Positions 13,123 through 13,178 of a stretch of DNA of 13,178 nucleotides are shown in pieces. Under the pieces are notes generated by a model. That model made no database searches. It was not told where the DNA came from and was given only the letters and a program-made list of their open reading frames with translations. The position numbers and the translations under genes are program-made. Each line of letters begins with the position of its first letter. The stretch's first letter is position 1. This DNA is from Planctomycetota bacterium (GTDB lineage: Bacteria; Planctomycetota; Phycisphaerae; Sedimentisphaerales; UBA12454), in NCBI GenBank assembly GCA_018828825.1, contig JAHJUV010000024.1:1-13178 (forward strand), in the 5' to 3' direction.

Positions 13123-13178
13123 TTACTTATTCCGTTTATCATTTAGCTTCCCGGTCAAACTGCTGAGCATTCGCTCTA
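13123..13178 (-). CDS. Possible C-terminal end of an upstream minus-strand gene
   Basis: One minus frame reads ERMLSSLTGKLNDKRNK before a TAA at 13123-13125, 15 bp upstream of the LOG start. A second frame reads RANAQQFDREAK before a TGA at 13139-13141. Either could be the end of a gene lying beyond the window. Eighteen codons are too few to identify it or to choose the frame with confidence. Confidence 0.2.
   Translation of the reverse strand, partial: ERMLSSLTGKLNDKRNK

Noticed and set aside
1..13178. CRISPR array, tRNA, rRNA or tmRNA genes
   Set aside because: No regularly spaced direct repeats and no recognisable RNA gene folds were seen on either strand.

Overview
The window is chromosomal, gene-dense bacterial DNA of moderate GC. 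It holds two inward-facing housekeeping clusters and a small metal or Fe-S related module. The mixture suggests an anaerobic Gram-negative bacterium, most likely a planctomycete of the Phycisphaerae/Sedimentisphaerales type. The clues are a direct glutaminyl-tRNA synthetase, an OprB-type outer-membrane porin, a YidC with a large periplasmic domain, a DUF134 regulator paired with a NifX-like protein, and a DUF1844 protein. The taxon is an inference; there is no rRNA or other decisive marker in the window.

Layout. Positions 1-1460 (minus) carry a signal-peptide OprB-family porin cut by the left edge. It is preceded by a small membrane-anchored or secreted His/Asp/Cys-rich protein. Positions 1500-2427 (plus) form a divergent two-gene operon, a DUF134 regulator with a C-terminal zinc ribbon followed by a NifX/NifB-like cluster-binding protein (ATGA overlap). 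A clear sigma70 promoter drives it, and a near-perfect 20-bp palindrome overlaps the -10 and start site. Positions 2451-6587 (minus) read metallophosphoesterase, then yidC, then mnmE, a tight operon behind a possible sigma54-type promoter. Positions 6588-6912 are a 325-bp gap. Positions 6913-9597 (minus) read dus, smpB, DUF1844, trpC, also tightly spaced. Next upstream (9654-10136) is an unrecognised protein with a TM, coiled-coil, TM layout. Positions 10273-10635 (plus) are a half-size TauE/SafE permease behind an extended -10 promoter. It converges with glnS (10639-12330, minus), which has a strong promoter.

The right end (about 12410-13178) looks disturbed. A LOG-family (lysine-decarboxylase-like Rossmann) gene begins at 13107 but loses its homology after about 55 codons, next to a 107-bp element with inverted ends. 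Beyond that lie an AT-rich reading frame with no recognised start, and a compact perfect hairpin.

Most of the window is ordinary. MnmE, YidC, Dus, SmpB and GlnRS serve tRNA modification, translation and membrane-protein insertion; TrpC is a lone tryptophan-pathway enzyme. I found no convincing new multi-gene system. The points most worth a second look are the palindrome at the DUF134-NifX promoter, the eroded switch II of MnmE, the inverted-repeat element in the broken LOG gene, and the sigma54-like site before the yidC operon.
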